From the NCBI GenBank assembly GCA_019414665.1, contig DXLO01000012.1:8140-72139 (forward strand): a stretch of 64,000 nt of DNA, written 5' to 3'. Made by a program: the position numbers and the translations under genes. Origin of the DNA: Bacteroides sp. Lineage in GTDB: Bacteria; Bacteroidota; Bacteroidia; Bacteroidales; Bacteroidaceae. The notes under the pieces were generated by a model that saw only the letters and a program-made list of their open reading frames with translations, was not told the DNA's origin and did no database searches. Below are positions 42,211 to 50,975 of the stretch, in pieces; positions within the stretch are counted from its first letter, which is position 1, and the number at the start of each line of letters is the position of its first letter.

Positions 42211-42519
42211 ATGGTACACATGGAATATTATCTGGTGGTTTCCACCTTTATGATGTTTGCGGGAATCTATGGTTTCTTCACCCGCCGCAATTTATTGGCC
42301 ATGCTCATCAGTGTGGAACTGATACTGAATTCGGTAGACATCAACTTCGCCGTATTCAACCGATACCTCTTTCCCGAAGAACTGGAAGGCTTTTTTTTCG
42401 CCCTGTTCGCTATCGGCGTGAGTGCGGCTGAAACAGCAGTAGCTATTGCTATCATTATCAATATCTACCGCAATGTACGCAATATCCAAGTGAAGAACTT
42501 AAATGAAATGAAAAACTAA
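42211..42519 (+). CDS. nuoK: NADH-quinone oxidoreductase subunit K
   Basis: A 102-residue, three-helix antiporter-like subunit. It shows RRNLLAMLISVELILNSV (with the conserved Glu) and GVSAAETAVAIAIIINIYR (second conserved Glu). An alternative start at the next ATG (42220, MEYYLVVS) would shorten it by three residues. Confidence 0.94.
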   Translation: MVHMEYYLVVSTFMMFAGIYGFFTRRNLLAMLISVELILNSVDINFAVFNRYLFPEELEGFFFALFAIGVSAAETAVAIAIIINIYRNVRNIQVKNLNEMKN

Positions 42520-42521
42520 TT

Positions 42522-44423
42522 ATGGAACATACAATACTAATCCTTATCCTACCTTTCCTCAGTTTCCTGATACTGGGGCTGGCAGGTATGCGTATGAAGA
42601 ACGGATTGGCAGGGACCATCGGCACCGTTTCACTGGCAGGGGTGACGTTGCTTTCCTACCTCACTGCCTTCAATTATTTTGCAGGAGGGCGTACGGCAGA
42701 AGGCGTCTATCCTACTCTCACACCTTATAATTTTGAATGGTTACCTTTCACAACGAACCTGCATATTGACATGGGAATCATGCTTGACCCTATTTCAGTT
42801 ATGATGCTAGTCGTTATTTCCACCGTCAGTCTGATGGTACATATCTATTCATTCGGATATATGAAAGGTGAAAAAGGCTTTCAACGTTACTACGCATTTC
42901 TTAGCCTGTTTACCATGTCCATGCTGGGGCTCGTAGTAGCAACTAATATTTTCCAGATGTATGTCTTTTGGGAACTGGTAGGTGTTTCTTCTTATCTACT
43001 TATCGGCTTTTATTACACCAAGAAAGAAGCGATTGCTGCCAGTAAAAAAGCATTTATTGTTACCCGTTTCGCTGATTTAGGCTTTCTGATCGGTATCTTG
43101 ATTTACGGCTATTATGCCGAAACATTCTCGTTCACCCCCCAACTTCAGGTACTTGCAGTTGCCGGAAGTATGATACCATTGGCCTTGGGGCTAATGTTTA
43201 TCGGTGGTGCCGGTAAAAGTGCGATGTTTCCATTGCACATCTGGTTACCGGATGCTATGGAAGGTCCTACTCCTGTCAGTGCATTAATCCATGCTGCTAC
43301 CATGGTAGTAGCCGGTGTATATCTGGTAGCCCGTATGTTCCCGTTGTTTGTAGGATATGCGCCCGAAGTGCTGCACTGGATAGCTTATATCGGTGCGTTC
43401 ACTGCATTCTACGCCGCTAGTGTGGCGTGTGCACAAAGCGATATCAAACGTGTGCTCGCCTTCTCCACTATATCTCAAATTGGATTTATGATTGTTGCAT
43501 TAGGCGTTTGTACTTCCATGAACCCTCATGAAGGAGGACTAGGCTACATGGCATCCATGTTCCACCTGTTCACACATGCCATGTTCAAGGCATTGCTGTT
43601 CTTAGGAGCCGGATGTATCATTCATGCCGTACACAGTAACGAGATGAGCGCCATGGGAGGACTTCATAAATTCATGCCCGTCACCCACTGGACATTCCTG
43701 ATTGCTTGTCTGGCTATCTCGGGTATTTGGCCATTCTCAGGTTTTTTCTCTAAAGACGAAATTCTGACTGCCTGCTTCCAATTCAGTCCTGTTATGGGAT
43801 GGATAATGACAGGCATTGCCGCCATGACAGCATTTTATATGTTCCGCCTTTATTATTGTATTTTCTGGAATGGAGAATGGAAAGGACACTCCCACGAATC
43901 CGGACCTGATGCACATACTCCGCATGAGGCTCCACGTACCATGACATTCCCGCTGATGTTTTTAGCCGCTATCACCTGTATTGCCGGATTCATACCCTTC
44001 GGCAATCTGATCAGTAGTAACGGAGAAGCCTATACCATTCATCTGGATATGCAGATAGCTGCTACAAGTATCATTATTGCTATAGCATCCATCACTTTAG
44101 CTACATGGATGTATGCAGGTAAGAGACAACCCGTAGCCAACTATCTGGCGCGCACATTCCCACGTTTGCACACAGCAGCTTACCACCGTTTCTATATGGA
44201 TGAGATATGGTTGTTCGTAACCAAGAAAATCATCTTCCGGTGCATCAGTACTCCGATAGCCTGGTGGGACCGGCACGTTATCGATCAATTCTTTAACTTC
44301 ACTGCGTGGAGTACTCATGCTACCGCCGATGAAATACGCGACATGCAAAGTGGAAACGTACAGCAGTACAGTATTTGGTTCCTTGCAGGTGCATTGATAT
44401 TGACGCTGATACTATTAATTTAA
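42522..44423 (+). CDS. nuoL: NADH-quinone oxidoreductase subunit L
   Basis: A 633-residue distal proton-pumping subunit with about 16 helices. Antiporter signatures: YVFWELVGVSSYLLIGFYYT, SAMFPLHIWLPDAMEGPTPV, SALIHAATMVVAGVYL and DIKRVLAFSTISQIGFM. Conserved Lys and His residues of the proton path lie in these segments. Located 2 bp after nuoK. The long C-terminal lateral helix region is present, so length is normal. Confidence 0.96.
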   Translation: MEHTILILILPFLSFLILGLAGMRMKNGLAGTIGTVSLAGVTLLSYLTAFNYFAGGRTAEGVYPTLTPYNFEWLPFTTNLHIDMGIMLDPISVMMLVVISTVSLMVHIYSFGYMKGEKGFQRYYAFLSLFTMSMLGLVVATNIFQMYVFWELVGVSSYLLIGFYYTKKEAIAASKKAFIVTRFADLGFLIGILIYGYYAETFSFTPQLQVLAVAGSMIPLALGLMFIGGAGKSAMFPLHIWLPDAMEGPTPVSALIHAATMVVAGVYLVARMFPLFVGYAPEVLHWIAYIGAFTAFYAASVACAQSDIKRVLAFSTISQIGFMIVALGVCTSMNPHEGGLGYMASMFHLFTHAMFKALLFLGAGCIIHAVHSNEMSAMGGLHKFMPVTHWTFLIACLAISGIWPFSGFFSKDEILTACFQFSPVMGWIMTGIAAMTAFYMFRLYYCIFWNGEWKGHSHESGPDAHTPHEAPRTMTFPLMFLAAITCIAGFIPFGNLISSNGEAYTIHLDMQIAATSIIIAIASITLATWMYAGKRQPVANYLARTFPRLHTAAYHRFYMDEIWLFVTKKIIFRCISTPIAWWDRHVIDQFFNFTAWSTHATADEIRDMQSGNVQQYSIWFLAGALILTLILLI

Positions 44424-44476
44424 TGAATAATAAAAAATCCGCCGCATGGCCATTTTTTAATTTTTAATTTAAAAAG

Positions 44477-45958
44477 ATGAACATACTAAGTTTTTTCATT
44501 ATAGTTCCCTTGTTGATGCTCGCGAGCCTTTGGGCTTCGCGCAGCGTCAATCAAGTTCGCGGAGTGATGGTTGTCGGATCTTCCATATTATTGGCATTAT
44601 CCGTTTACCTCACCATTGATTATATCGAACTACGCCAAGCCGGTGCTACAGGAGAGATGCTGTTCACAGCCAGCACAGTTTGGTATGCACCGCTCCATAT
44701 ATGCTACTCAGTAGGAGTAGACGGTATATCAGTAGCAATGTTGCTGCTTAGTTCCATTATTGTATTCACCGGTACTTTTGCATCGTGGAAGTTACAACCA
44801 TTGACAAAAGAATATTTCATGTGGTTCACTCTATTGAGTGTAGGGGTATTCGGATTCTTCGTTTCAACAGACCTGTTCACCATGTTCATGTTTTATGAAG
44901 TAGCCTTAATTCCAATGTATCTGCTCATCGGTGTATGGGGAAGCGGACGTAAAGAATACGCCGCCATGAAACTTACATTAATGTTAATGGGTGGTTCTGC
45001 ATTTCTACTGATCGGAATTCTCGGTATTTTTTATGGTGCAGGCGGTGAAACTATGAACTTGCTGGAAATCGCCAAACTGCATATACCTCATGAAATGCAA
45101 CGCATCTTCTTCCCGCTTATCTTCTTGGGGTTCGGAGTCTTAGGAGCTTTGTTCCCTTTCCATACATGGAGTCCCGATGGTCATGCTTCTGCACCGACTG
45201 CTGTTTCTATGCTTCACGCTGGAGTATTGATGAAACTAGGAGGTTACGGATGCTTCCGTGTTGCTATGTACCTGATGCCTGAAGGTGCAGCCATGTGGGG
45301 AGATGTATTCCTGATATTGACCACTATTTCTGTAGTTTACGGTGCATTCAGTGCTGTGGTACAAACCGACTTAAAATATATCAATGCCTATTCCTCCGTA
45401 TCCCACTGCGGATTAGTGCTCTTTGCCCTGCTGATGATGACACGCACCAGTTGTACGGGTGCTATTCTCCAAATGTTGAGTCACGGATTAATGACCGCTT
45501 TGTTCTTCGCCCTTATTGGTATGATATACGGACGTACCCACACTCGTGATGTCCGATTAATGGGAGGTTTGATGAAGATTATGCCTTTCCTGGCTGTAGG
45601 TTATGTTATTGCTGGTCTTGCTAATTTGGGACTTCCGGGACTAAGTGGTTTTGTTGCTGAAATGACGGTCTTTGTAGGTTCTTTCCAAAATGATGATACA
45701 TTCCATCGCGTATGTACCCTAGTGGCAACAACAAGTATCGTCATTACCGCAGTCTATATCCTGCGTGTAGTAGGTAAAATTCTTTATGGTAAAGTTTTGA
45801 ATCCCGAACATCTGAAACTCACAGACGCAACCTGGGATGAACGAGTAGCCGTTATCTGCCTCATCGCCTGTGTAGCAGGTTTAGGAATGGCTCCATTCTG
45901 GATAAGCGATCTGATCAGTAACAGTGTAGAACCAATCATAAGTCAATTATTAAATTAA
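44477..45958 (+). CDS. nuoM: NADH-quinone oxidoreductase subunit M
   Basis: A 493-residue antiporter-like subunit: FTMFMFYEVALIPMYLLIGV, LFPFHTWSPDGHASAPTAVS, MLHAGVLMKLGGYGCFR and YSSVSHCGLVLFALL. The order L-M-N matches complex I operons elsewhere. The 53-bp spacer before it is A+T rich without a clear promoter. Confidence 0.96.
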   Translation: MNILSFFIIVPLLMLASLWASRSVNQVRGVMVVGSSILLALSVYLTIDYIELRQAGATGEMLFTASTVWYAPLHICYSVGVDGISVAMLLLSSIIVFTGTFASWKLQPLTKEYFMWFTLLSVGVFGFFVSTDLFTMFMFYEVALIPMYLLIGVWGSGRKEYAAMKLTLMLMGGSAFLLIGILGIFYGAGGETMNLLEIAKLHIPHEMQRIFFPLIFLGFGVLGALFPFHTWSPDGHASAPTAVSMLHAGVLMKLGGYGCFRVAMYLMPEGAAMWGDVFLILTTISVVYGAFSAVVQTDLKYINAYSSVSHCGLVLFALLMMTRTSCTGAILQMLSHGLMTALFFALIGMIYGRTHTRDVRLMGGLMKIMPFLAVGYVIAGLANLGLPGLSGFVAEMTVFVGSFQNDDTFHRVCTLVATTSIVITAVYILRVVGKILYGKVLNPEHLKLTDATWDERVAVICLIACVAGLGMAPFWISDLISNSVEPIISQLLN

Positions 45959-45989
45959 AATTTGAGAATTAAAAATTAAAAAAATAGCA

Positions 45990-47411
45990 ATGATGGACAT
46001 AACTGCAATACTCCATATGCATGCCGAACTGAGTCTGACAGCCGTTTTTATTCTGATGTTTCTGTTAGATTTATTTTTACCGGCTCCACAACGTCACTGG
46101 TTACGCCCCATGGCATGTATCCTGCTGACCATTCAACTCTTAGCAAACCTATGGCCGGAAGAGGTGACTTTATTTGGCGGCATGTATCACTCAACCCCTA
46201 TGGCGTCTGTTCTGAAAAGCATCCTGACCATAGGTACCATACTGGTGTTTCTGCAAGCAGACACTTGGCTAAAACGTGAAGACACCCGTCATAAACAAGG
46301 CGAATTCTACATCCTTACCCTCAGTACCTTGCTGGGTATGTATTTCATGGTAAGCGCAGGGCACTTCCTGCTATTCTTCCTTGGATTGGAATTGGCAACC
46401 GTTCCTATGGCTTGTCTCGTAGCTTTCGATAAATATAAAGGACATAGTGCCGAAGCCGGAGCTAAATTCATTCTTTCGGCTTTATTCTCCAGCGGTATTT
46501 TCCTCTATGGTATTTCTATGATTTATGGGACAGCAGGTACTTTATATTTTGAAGATATCCCTGCCGGATTGACAGGAACTCCATTACAAGTTCTTGCACT
46601 AGTATTTTTCTTCTCCGGATTGGCCTTCAAGTTAAGCTTGGTACCTTTTCATCTGTGGACAGCAGATACTTATCAAGGTGCACCGACTACAGTAAGCGCC
46701 TACCTATCCGTTATTTCAAAAGGTGCAGCTGCTTTTGCTTTAATGATTATTTTAATGAAAGTATTCGGACCAATGACTGAACAATGGAGTGAAATACTAT
46801 GTATTATCATTGTAGCCACCATCACTATAGCCAATCTGTTCGCCATCCGCCAAAACAACCTGAAACGCTTTATGGCCTTCAGTAGTATTTCACAAGCCGG
46901 TTACATAATGTTGGCTGTACTGGCTGGAACTCCGCAGGGCATGGCATCCCTAGTATATTATATAGTAGTATACATTGCCGCCAATCTCGCCGTATTCGGT
47001 GTCATCAATACCATTGAGCAACATACCCACGGTAAAATAGAGCGCGAAGATTATAACGGACTTTATAAGACCAACCCTAAACTAACTATGGTCATGACAC
47101 TTGCTCTTTTCTCATTGGCAGGTATCCCGCCATTTGCCGGATTCTTCAGTAAGTTCTTTGTATTCATGGCAGCATTCCATAGCGGATATTATCTTATTGT
47201 ATTTATCGCATTGGTCAATACAATCATTTCATTGTATTATTACTTATTGATTGTAAAAGCCATGTTCATCACACCTAATGAAGACCCTATCGGCAATTTT
47301 CGTACAGCAACTCCGATGCGCATCAGTCTGTTGGTATGTGTAGCCGGCATATTCGTTTTAGGAATTATAAGTGGGGTATATCAACTATTAAGTGATACAG
47401 CAATACTATAA
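45990..47411 (+). CDS. nuoN: NADH-quinone oxidoreductase subunit N
   Basis: A 473-residue antiporter-like subunit and the last gene of the operon. Signatures: FFLGLELATVPMACLVAFDK, LVPFHLWTADTYQGAPTTV, RFMAFSSISQAGYIMLAV and LFSLAGIPPFAGFFSKF. Two adjacent ATGs (45990 and 45993) are possible. No nuoE, nuoF or nuoG gene was found in the operon; Bacteroidales complex I typically lacks this NADH-binding module, so the electron donor is something other than NuoF-bound NADH. Confidence 0.95.
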   Translation: MMDITAILHMHAELSLTAVFILMFLLDLFLPAPQRHWLRPMACILLTIQLLANLWPEEVTLFGGMYHSTPMASVLKSILTIGTILVFLQADTWLKREDTRHKQGEFYILTLSTLLGMYFMVSAGHFLLFFLGLELATVPMACLVAFDKYKGHSAEAGAKFILSALFSSGIFLYGISMIYGTAGTLYFEDIPAGLTGTPLQVLALVFFFSGLAFKLSLVPFHLWTADTYQGAPTTVSAYLSVISKGAAAFALMIILMKVFGPMTEQWSEILCIIIVATITIANLFAIRQNNLKRFMAFSSISQAGYIMLAVLAGTPQGMASLVYYIVVYIAANLAVFGVINTIEQHTHGKIEREDYNGLYKTNPKLTMVMTLALFSLAGIPPFAGFFSKFFVFMAAFHSGYYLIVFIALVNTIISLYYYLLIVKAMFITPNEDPIGNFRTATPMRISLLVCVAGIFVLGIISGVYQLLSDTAIL

Positions 47412-47470
47412 AAGTTCAGTTACAAAAAGAAGAATAATAACTGAAATGATTATTGTATTTCTATGATCAA

Positions 47471-47521
47471 TATTCTTTTACTTTGGAAGCAGAATCAATC
47501 TGTTTTCAAAGTAAAAGAATA
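47471..47521 (+). terminator. Hairpin after the nuo operon
   Basis: Perfect 15-nt arms, TATTCTTTTACTTTG (47471-47485) and its complement (47507-47521), with a 21-nt loop. It lies 60 bp after nuoN and has no T tract, but probably ends the operon. Confidence 0.6.
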
Positions 47522-47586
47522 CCTTAAAGTTTCTCTTCAACAAATTTATCATTATCTTCGTAGCAAATTATAAAAAAATAAGTACT

Positions 47587-48813
47587 ATGAAGAAAGTCCT
47601 CTATATTACAATACTCGCTTGCTCTACTTTATGGGGATCTTGCACAGAGAAAAATAAACAATCCGCCAGAACAGATTCCTTTATAGAAAAAAATGTAGCA
47701 TTTGCACGTGCACAAATCGGGAATGAAATACAAATTATAGAAAAATCAGAGAAATTTATAAACCCCGTTACATTGAAAACTGACAGTACCATTTATTATT
47801 GTGACTACGCCGACTGGCGAAGTGGTTTTTTCCCTGGGTCAGTGTGGTATCTATATGAGTTAAGTGGCGACACTACTCTCTTATCATTAGCTGATAAATA
47901 CACTTCGGCCATAGAAGAAGCCAAAAAACTGACTTGGCACCATGATGTAGGTTTCATGATAAATTGTAGTTTCGGCAATGGATGGCGAACAACTAAAGTA
48001 CCCAAATACAAAGAAGTCATGATAGAAGCTGCACGTTCATTAGCTACTCGTTTCCGTGAAAAGCCGGGAATTATCCAATCATGGGATGTGACCCGCGGCT
48101 GGCAATCGGAACGCGGTTGGGAATGTCCGGTCATAATAGATAATATGATGAATTTAGAGTTACTATTTGAAGCAACTAAATTATCTGGTGATTCCACCTT
48201 TTATCATATAGCAGTGAACCATGCAGACCGCACTTTGAAAGAGCATTTCCGTACAAACGGAAGTTGTTATCATGTAATAGATTATAGTTTGGCAGACGGC
48301 ATGGTACGGCATAGACAAACAGCCCAAGGATATGCAGACGAATCGACTTGGAGTCGTGGACAAGCATGGGCGATTTATGGTTACACTGTGTGTTACCGGG
48401 AAACTCATGATAAAAAGTATCTGAATCAGGCATTGAAGACTTTCCAATTTATGAAAACACATCCCCGGCTTCCCAAAGACTTGATTCCTTATTGGGATAT
48501 GGATGCTCCCAATATTCCCAATGAACCACGAGACGCTTCAAGTGCTTCTTGTATAGCTTCTGCACTTTATGAAATTAGTACAATGGATGTGCCTGATGCA
48601 AACAGTTATAAGAACTATGCAGACAGTATTATGGCCTCTCTAGCCTCACCAAACTATCTGGCATCTCTTGGAAAAAATGGTAACTTTTTATTAATGCATT
48701 CAGTGGGCAGTATTCCTCATGGCACAGAAATAGATGTACCTTTAAATTATGCAGACTATTATTTCCTGGAAGCATTGAAACGAAAGCGTGACATTGAAGA
48801 AGGCACACACTAA
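47587..48813 (+). CDS. GH88/GH105 unsaturated uronyl hydrolase lipoprotein
   Basis: A 408-residue lipoprotein (lipobox LWGSC, Cys19) of the unsaturated glucuronyl/galacturonyl hydrolase group, which removes the 4,5-unsaturated uronate left by lyases. (alpha/alpha)6-barrel landmarks: DWRSGFFPGSVWYLYEL, WHHDVGFMINCSFGNGW, VIIDNMMNLELLFEA (catalytic Asp candidate) and YADESTWSRGQAWAIYGYT. I favour GH88 by these motifs, but GH105 is a near relative and cannot be excluded. It opens the second glycan-degradation region and is not obviously in an operon. Its substrate may come from pectin or glycosaminoglycan lyases. Confidence 0.9.
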   Translation: MKKVLYITILACSTLWGSCTEKNKQSARTDSFIEKNVAFARAQIGNEIQIIEKSEKFINPVTLKTDSTIYYCDYADWRSGFFPGSVWYLYELSGDTTLLSLADKYTSAIEEAKKLTWHHDVGFMINCSFGNGWRTTKVPKYKEVMIEAARSLATRFREKPGIIQSWDVTRGWQSERGWECPVIIDNMMNLELLFEATKLSGDSTFYHIAVNHADRTLKEHFRTNGSCYHVIDYSLADGMVRHRQTAQGYADESTWSRGQAWAIYGYTVCYRETHDKKYLNQALKTFQFMKTHPRLPKDLIPYWDMDAPNIPNEPRDASSASCIASALYEISTMDVPDANSYKNYADSIMASLASPNYLASLGKNGNFLLMHSVGSIPHGTEIDVPLNYADYYFLEALKRKRDIEEGTH

Positions 48814-48814
48814 G

Positions 48815-49120
48815 TTATACAGACAAACACAGAAATATTTCCTCCCGTTCTTCGGGAGGAATGCCACAGCCGGTATCGGTTACTTCAATTCGTAACTTAC
48901 TTTGTGCCTTATCCAACTTTATCTTAAGAGTTACAGATCCAGAATCTGTAAATTTATTAGTATTATCAAACAGGCTCTCTATCACTAGCGACAAATGCAA
49001 TTCATTGGTGGAGATAAACATTTCCCCTTTTGGTAATTTCACCAATACAAGTACCATAAAAAGTCTAATTACTAAAAAACTCCTGTTCTTAGTTTCCAAA
49101 CGGTAATTTTCATAGTTCAA
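48815..49120 (-). pseudogene. Remnant of a histidine kinase (HATPase domain)
   Basis: About 101 codons on the minus strand. The central part is a recognisable HATPase_c piece: NELHLSLVIESLFDNTNKFT (N-box like), SVTLKIKLDKAQSKLRIEV and TDTGCGIPPEEREEIF (G1 box), then an abrupt LCLSV stop where the family continues to further ATP-lid motifs. No HisKA, sensor or receiver part is nearby. It lies 1 bp from the end of the GH88 gene, so an older PUL regulator was probably lost by deletion here. Confidence 0.7.
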
Positions 49121-49491
49121 TTGATCTACTCCATACTTTACAGGTAGTTCACTAAATTATTTTTTCAGACTAGAAGAATTAATGGAATCCTGCGCTTGTA
49201 TATCTTATAATATTCAGAAGACTATCTTTGGTAGTAGAAATACTACCTCCTATCACGACAAGAATTCCCCAACAGATATCAATATATACAAGTGATGTAT
49301 TTCATAATATCAGATTATTAAGGTACGAATATACAAATAATATAAAAATGTAGCAGCAGTTATTCCTCTATTATTAGAATTTACACAATAATGGGCAATT
49401 AATCCACTTATTTTCTAATTATATGCTTTAATATTGCATCGTAGATATTTTTTGGTAACTATGAAATTATTAATTATTAAACATCAAAGAT
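49121..49491. other. A+T-rich gap upstream of the GH28 gene
   Basis: No gene seen. Contains poly-A/T words and, at 49446-49454, TATTTTTTG, close to a -7 box but one base longer, 37 bp before the ATG of the GH28 gene. Probably eroded DNA from the lost histidine kinase plus the GH28 promoter. Confidence 0.35.
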
Positions 49492-50898
49492 ATGGTAAAA
49501 AAGTTAGTTAGTGCACTTTGTATATGTGCATATTTTGGACTTGCTCATGCACAAATACCACAAGAGATTTGGAAAGAAAGTGAGCAAATAGAAAAACAAA
49601 TCAAAAAGACTTCTTTTCCCGATCGTGTGTACAACATTAAAGATTTCGGTGCCAAAGAAGGAAATAATGGTGAAATACTCTGCCATGAAGCAATCAATCT
49701 AGCTATCCTCACATGCAGCCAGACAGGTGGAGGAACTGTATTAGTTCCACCCGGAGAATTTCTAACAGGTCCTATCACACTGAAAAGTAATGTAAATCTG
49801 CATTTGGAAGAAGGTGCCTATCTAAAATTTTCTTCAGAGAAATATCTATATACTCCAACCGTACTCACTCGCTGGGAAGGAGTAGACTGTTACAATTTGC
49901 ATCCATTAATTTATGCTTATGGTGAAAGCAACATAGGCATTACCGGTAAAGGTATTATAGACGGACAGGCCAGTAATGATAACTGGTGGAGTATGTGTGG
50001 TGCTCCACACTATGGCTGGAAGGAAGGTATGACAGCTCAAAAAAATGGCGGCAGAGACAAATTACTGATGTACGCCGAAACATTTGCCCCGATAGATAAG
50101 CGCCAAATGACTTTTGAAGACGGTTTACGTCCCCAACTTATCAATCTATATCGTTGCAACACTATTTTAATAGAAAATGTAACATTGAAAAATTCTCCGT
50201 TTTGGGTTATCCATCCTTTATTTTGTGAAAGTCTGACAGTGCGTGGGGTTAAAGTTTCCAGTCACGGTCCCAATAGCGATGGCTGCGATCCGGAATCAAG
50301 TAAGAACGTATTAATTGAAAACTGTATATTCGATACTGGAGACGACTGCATTGCCATTAAAAGCGGACGGAATGCCGACGGACGGAAATGGAATGTACCA
50401 AGTGAAAATATCATTGTACGCAATTGCGAAATGAAAGACGGACACGGTGGTGTAGTTGTAGGCAGTGAGATTTCGGGAGGATATAAGAACCTGTTTGTTG
50501 AAAACTGCAAAATGGACAGCCCGAACCTAGAACGTGTCATCCGCATCAAAACCAACAACTGCCGTGGTGGTGTCATTGAAAATATTTATGTGCGTAATGT
50601 AGAAGTAGGTGAATGTCGCGAAGCCGTTTTGAAAATCAACCTGCAATATGAAAACCGTGAAAAATGTGACAGAAGTTTCCCACCTGTAGTACGCCATGTA
50701 TATCTGGATAATGTTACCAGTGAAAAAAGTAAGTACGGAGTCTTGATTACCGGATATGATGACCGTGTTAATATTGAAGACATCCATGTAACAAACAGCC
50801 GTTTCAATAATGTAGAGAAAAAGGGAAATTTAATTACCGGAGCCAAAGATGTAGTGTTAAATGAAGTGTATATCAATGGAAATAAGGTGAAAAAATAA
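49492..50898 (+). CDS. GH28 polygalacturonase-like enzyme
   Basis: A 468-residue secreted GH28 enzyme with a signal peptide ending GLAHAQ. Motifs: GPNSDGCDPESSKNVL (Asp near 262), TGDDCIAIKSGRNADG (Asp pair near 283), DGHGGVVVGSEISGG (His near 317) and RVIRIKTNNCRGG (near 350): the complete catalytic set of an exo-acting type, as the GRNADGR signature is common in exopolygalacturonases (family knowledge, moderate). It is convergent with the hybrid regulator, from which a terminator at 50909-50945 separates it. It is closely related to the C-terminal half of the fusion protein at 60539. Confidence 0.94.
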   Translation: MVKKLVSALCICAYFGLAHAQIPQEIWKESEQIEKQIKKTSFPDRVYNIKDFGAKEGNNGEILCHEAINLAILTCSQTGGGTVLVPPGEFLTGPITLKSNVNLHLEEGAYLKFSSEKYLYTPTVLTRWEGVDCYNLHPLIYAYGESNIGITGKGIIDGQASNDNWWSMCGAPHYGWKEGMTAQKNGGRDKLLMYAETFAPIDKRQMTFEDGLRPQLINLYRCNTILIENVTLKNSPFWVIHPLFCESLTVRGVKVSSHGPNSDGCDPESSKNVLIENCIFDTGDDCIAIKSGRNADGRKWNVPSENIIVRNCEMKDGHGGVVVGSEISGGYKNLFVENCKMDSPNLERVIRIKTNNCRGGVIENIYVRNVEVGECREAVLKINLQYENREKCDRSFPPVVRHVYLDNVTSEKSKYGVLITGYDDRVNIEDIHVTNSRFNNVEKKGNLITGAKDVVLNEVYINGNKVKK

Positions 50899-50908
50899 GA
50901 TGCCCCCT

Positions 50909-50945
50909 ATTATATCGGGTGAACAATGGGCTCACCCGATATAAT
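50909..50945. terminator. Bidirectional terminator between GH28 and the hybrid regulator
   Basis: Perfect 14-nt arms (50909-50922 and 50932-50945; ATTATATCGGGTGA and complement) with a 9-nt loop between convergent genes. A+T at the stem base gives T tracts in either direction. Confidence 0.75.
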
Positions 50946-50975
50946 GATAAAATATAACTTTACCATCATTTATCT

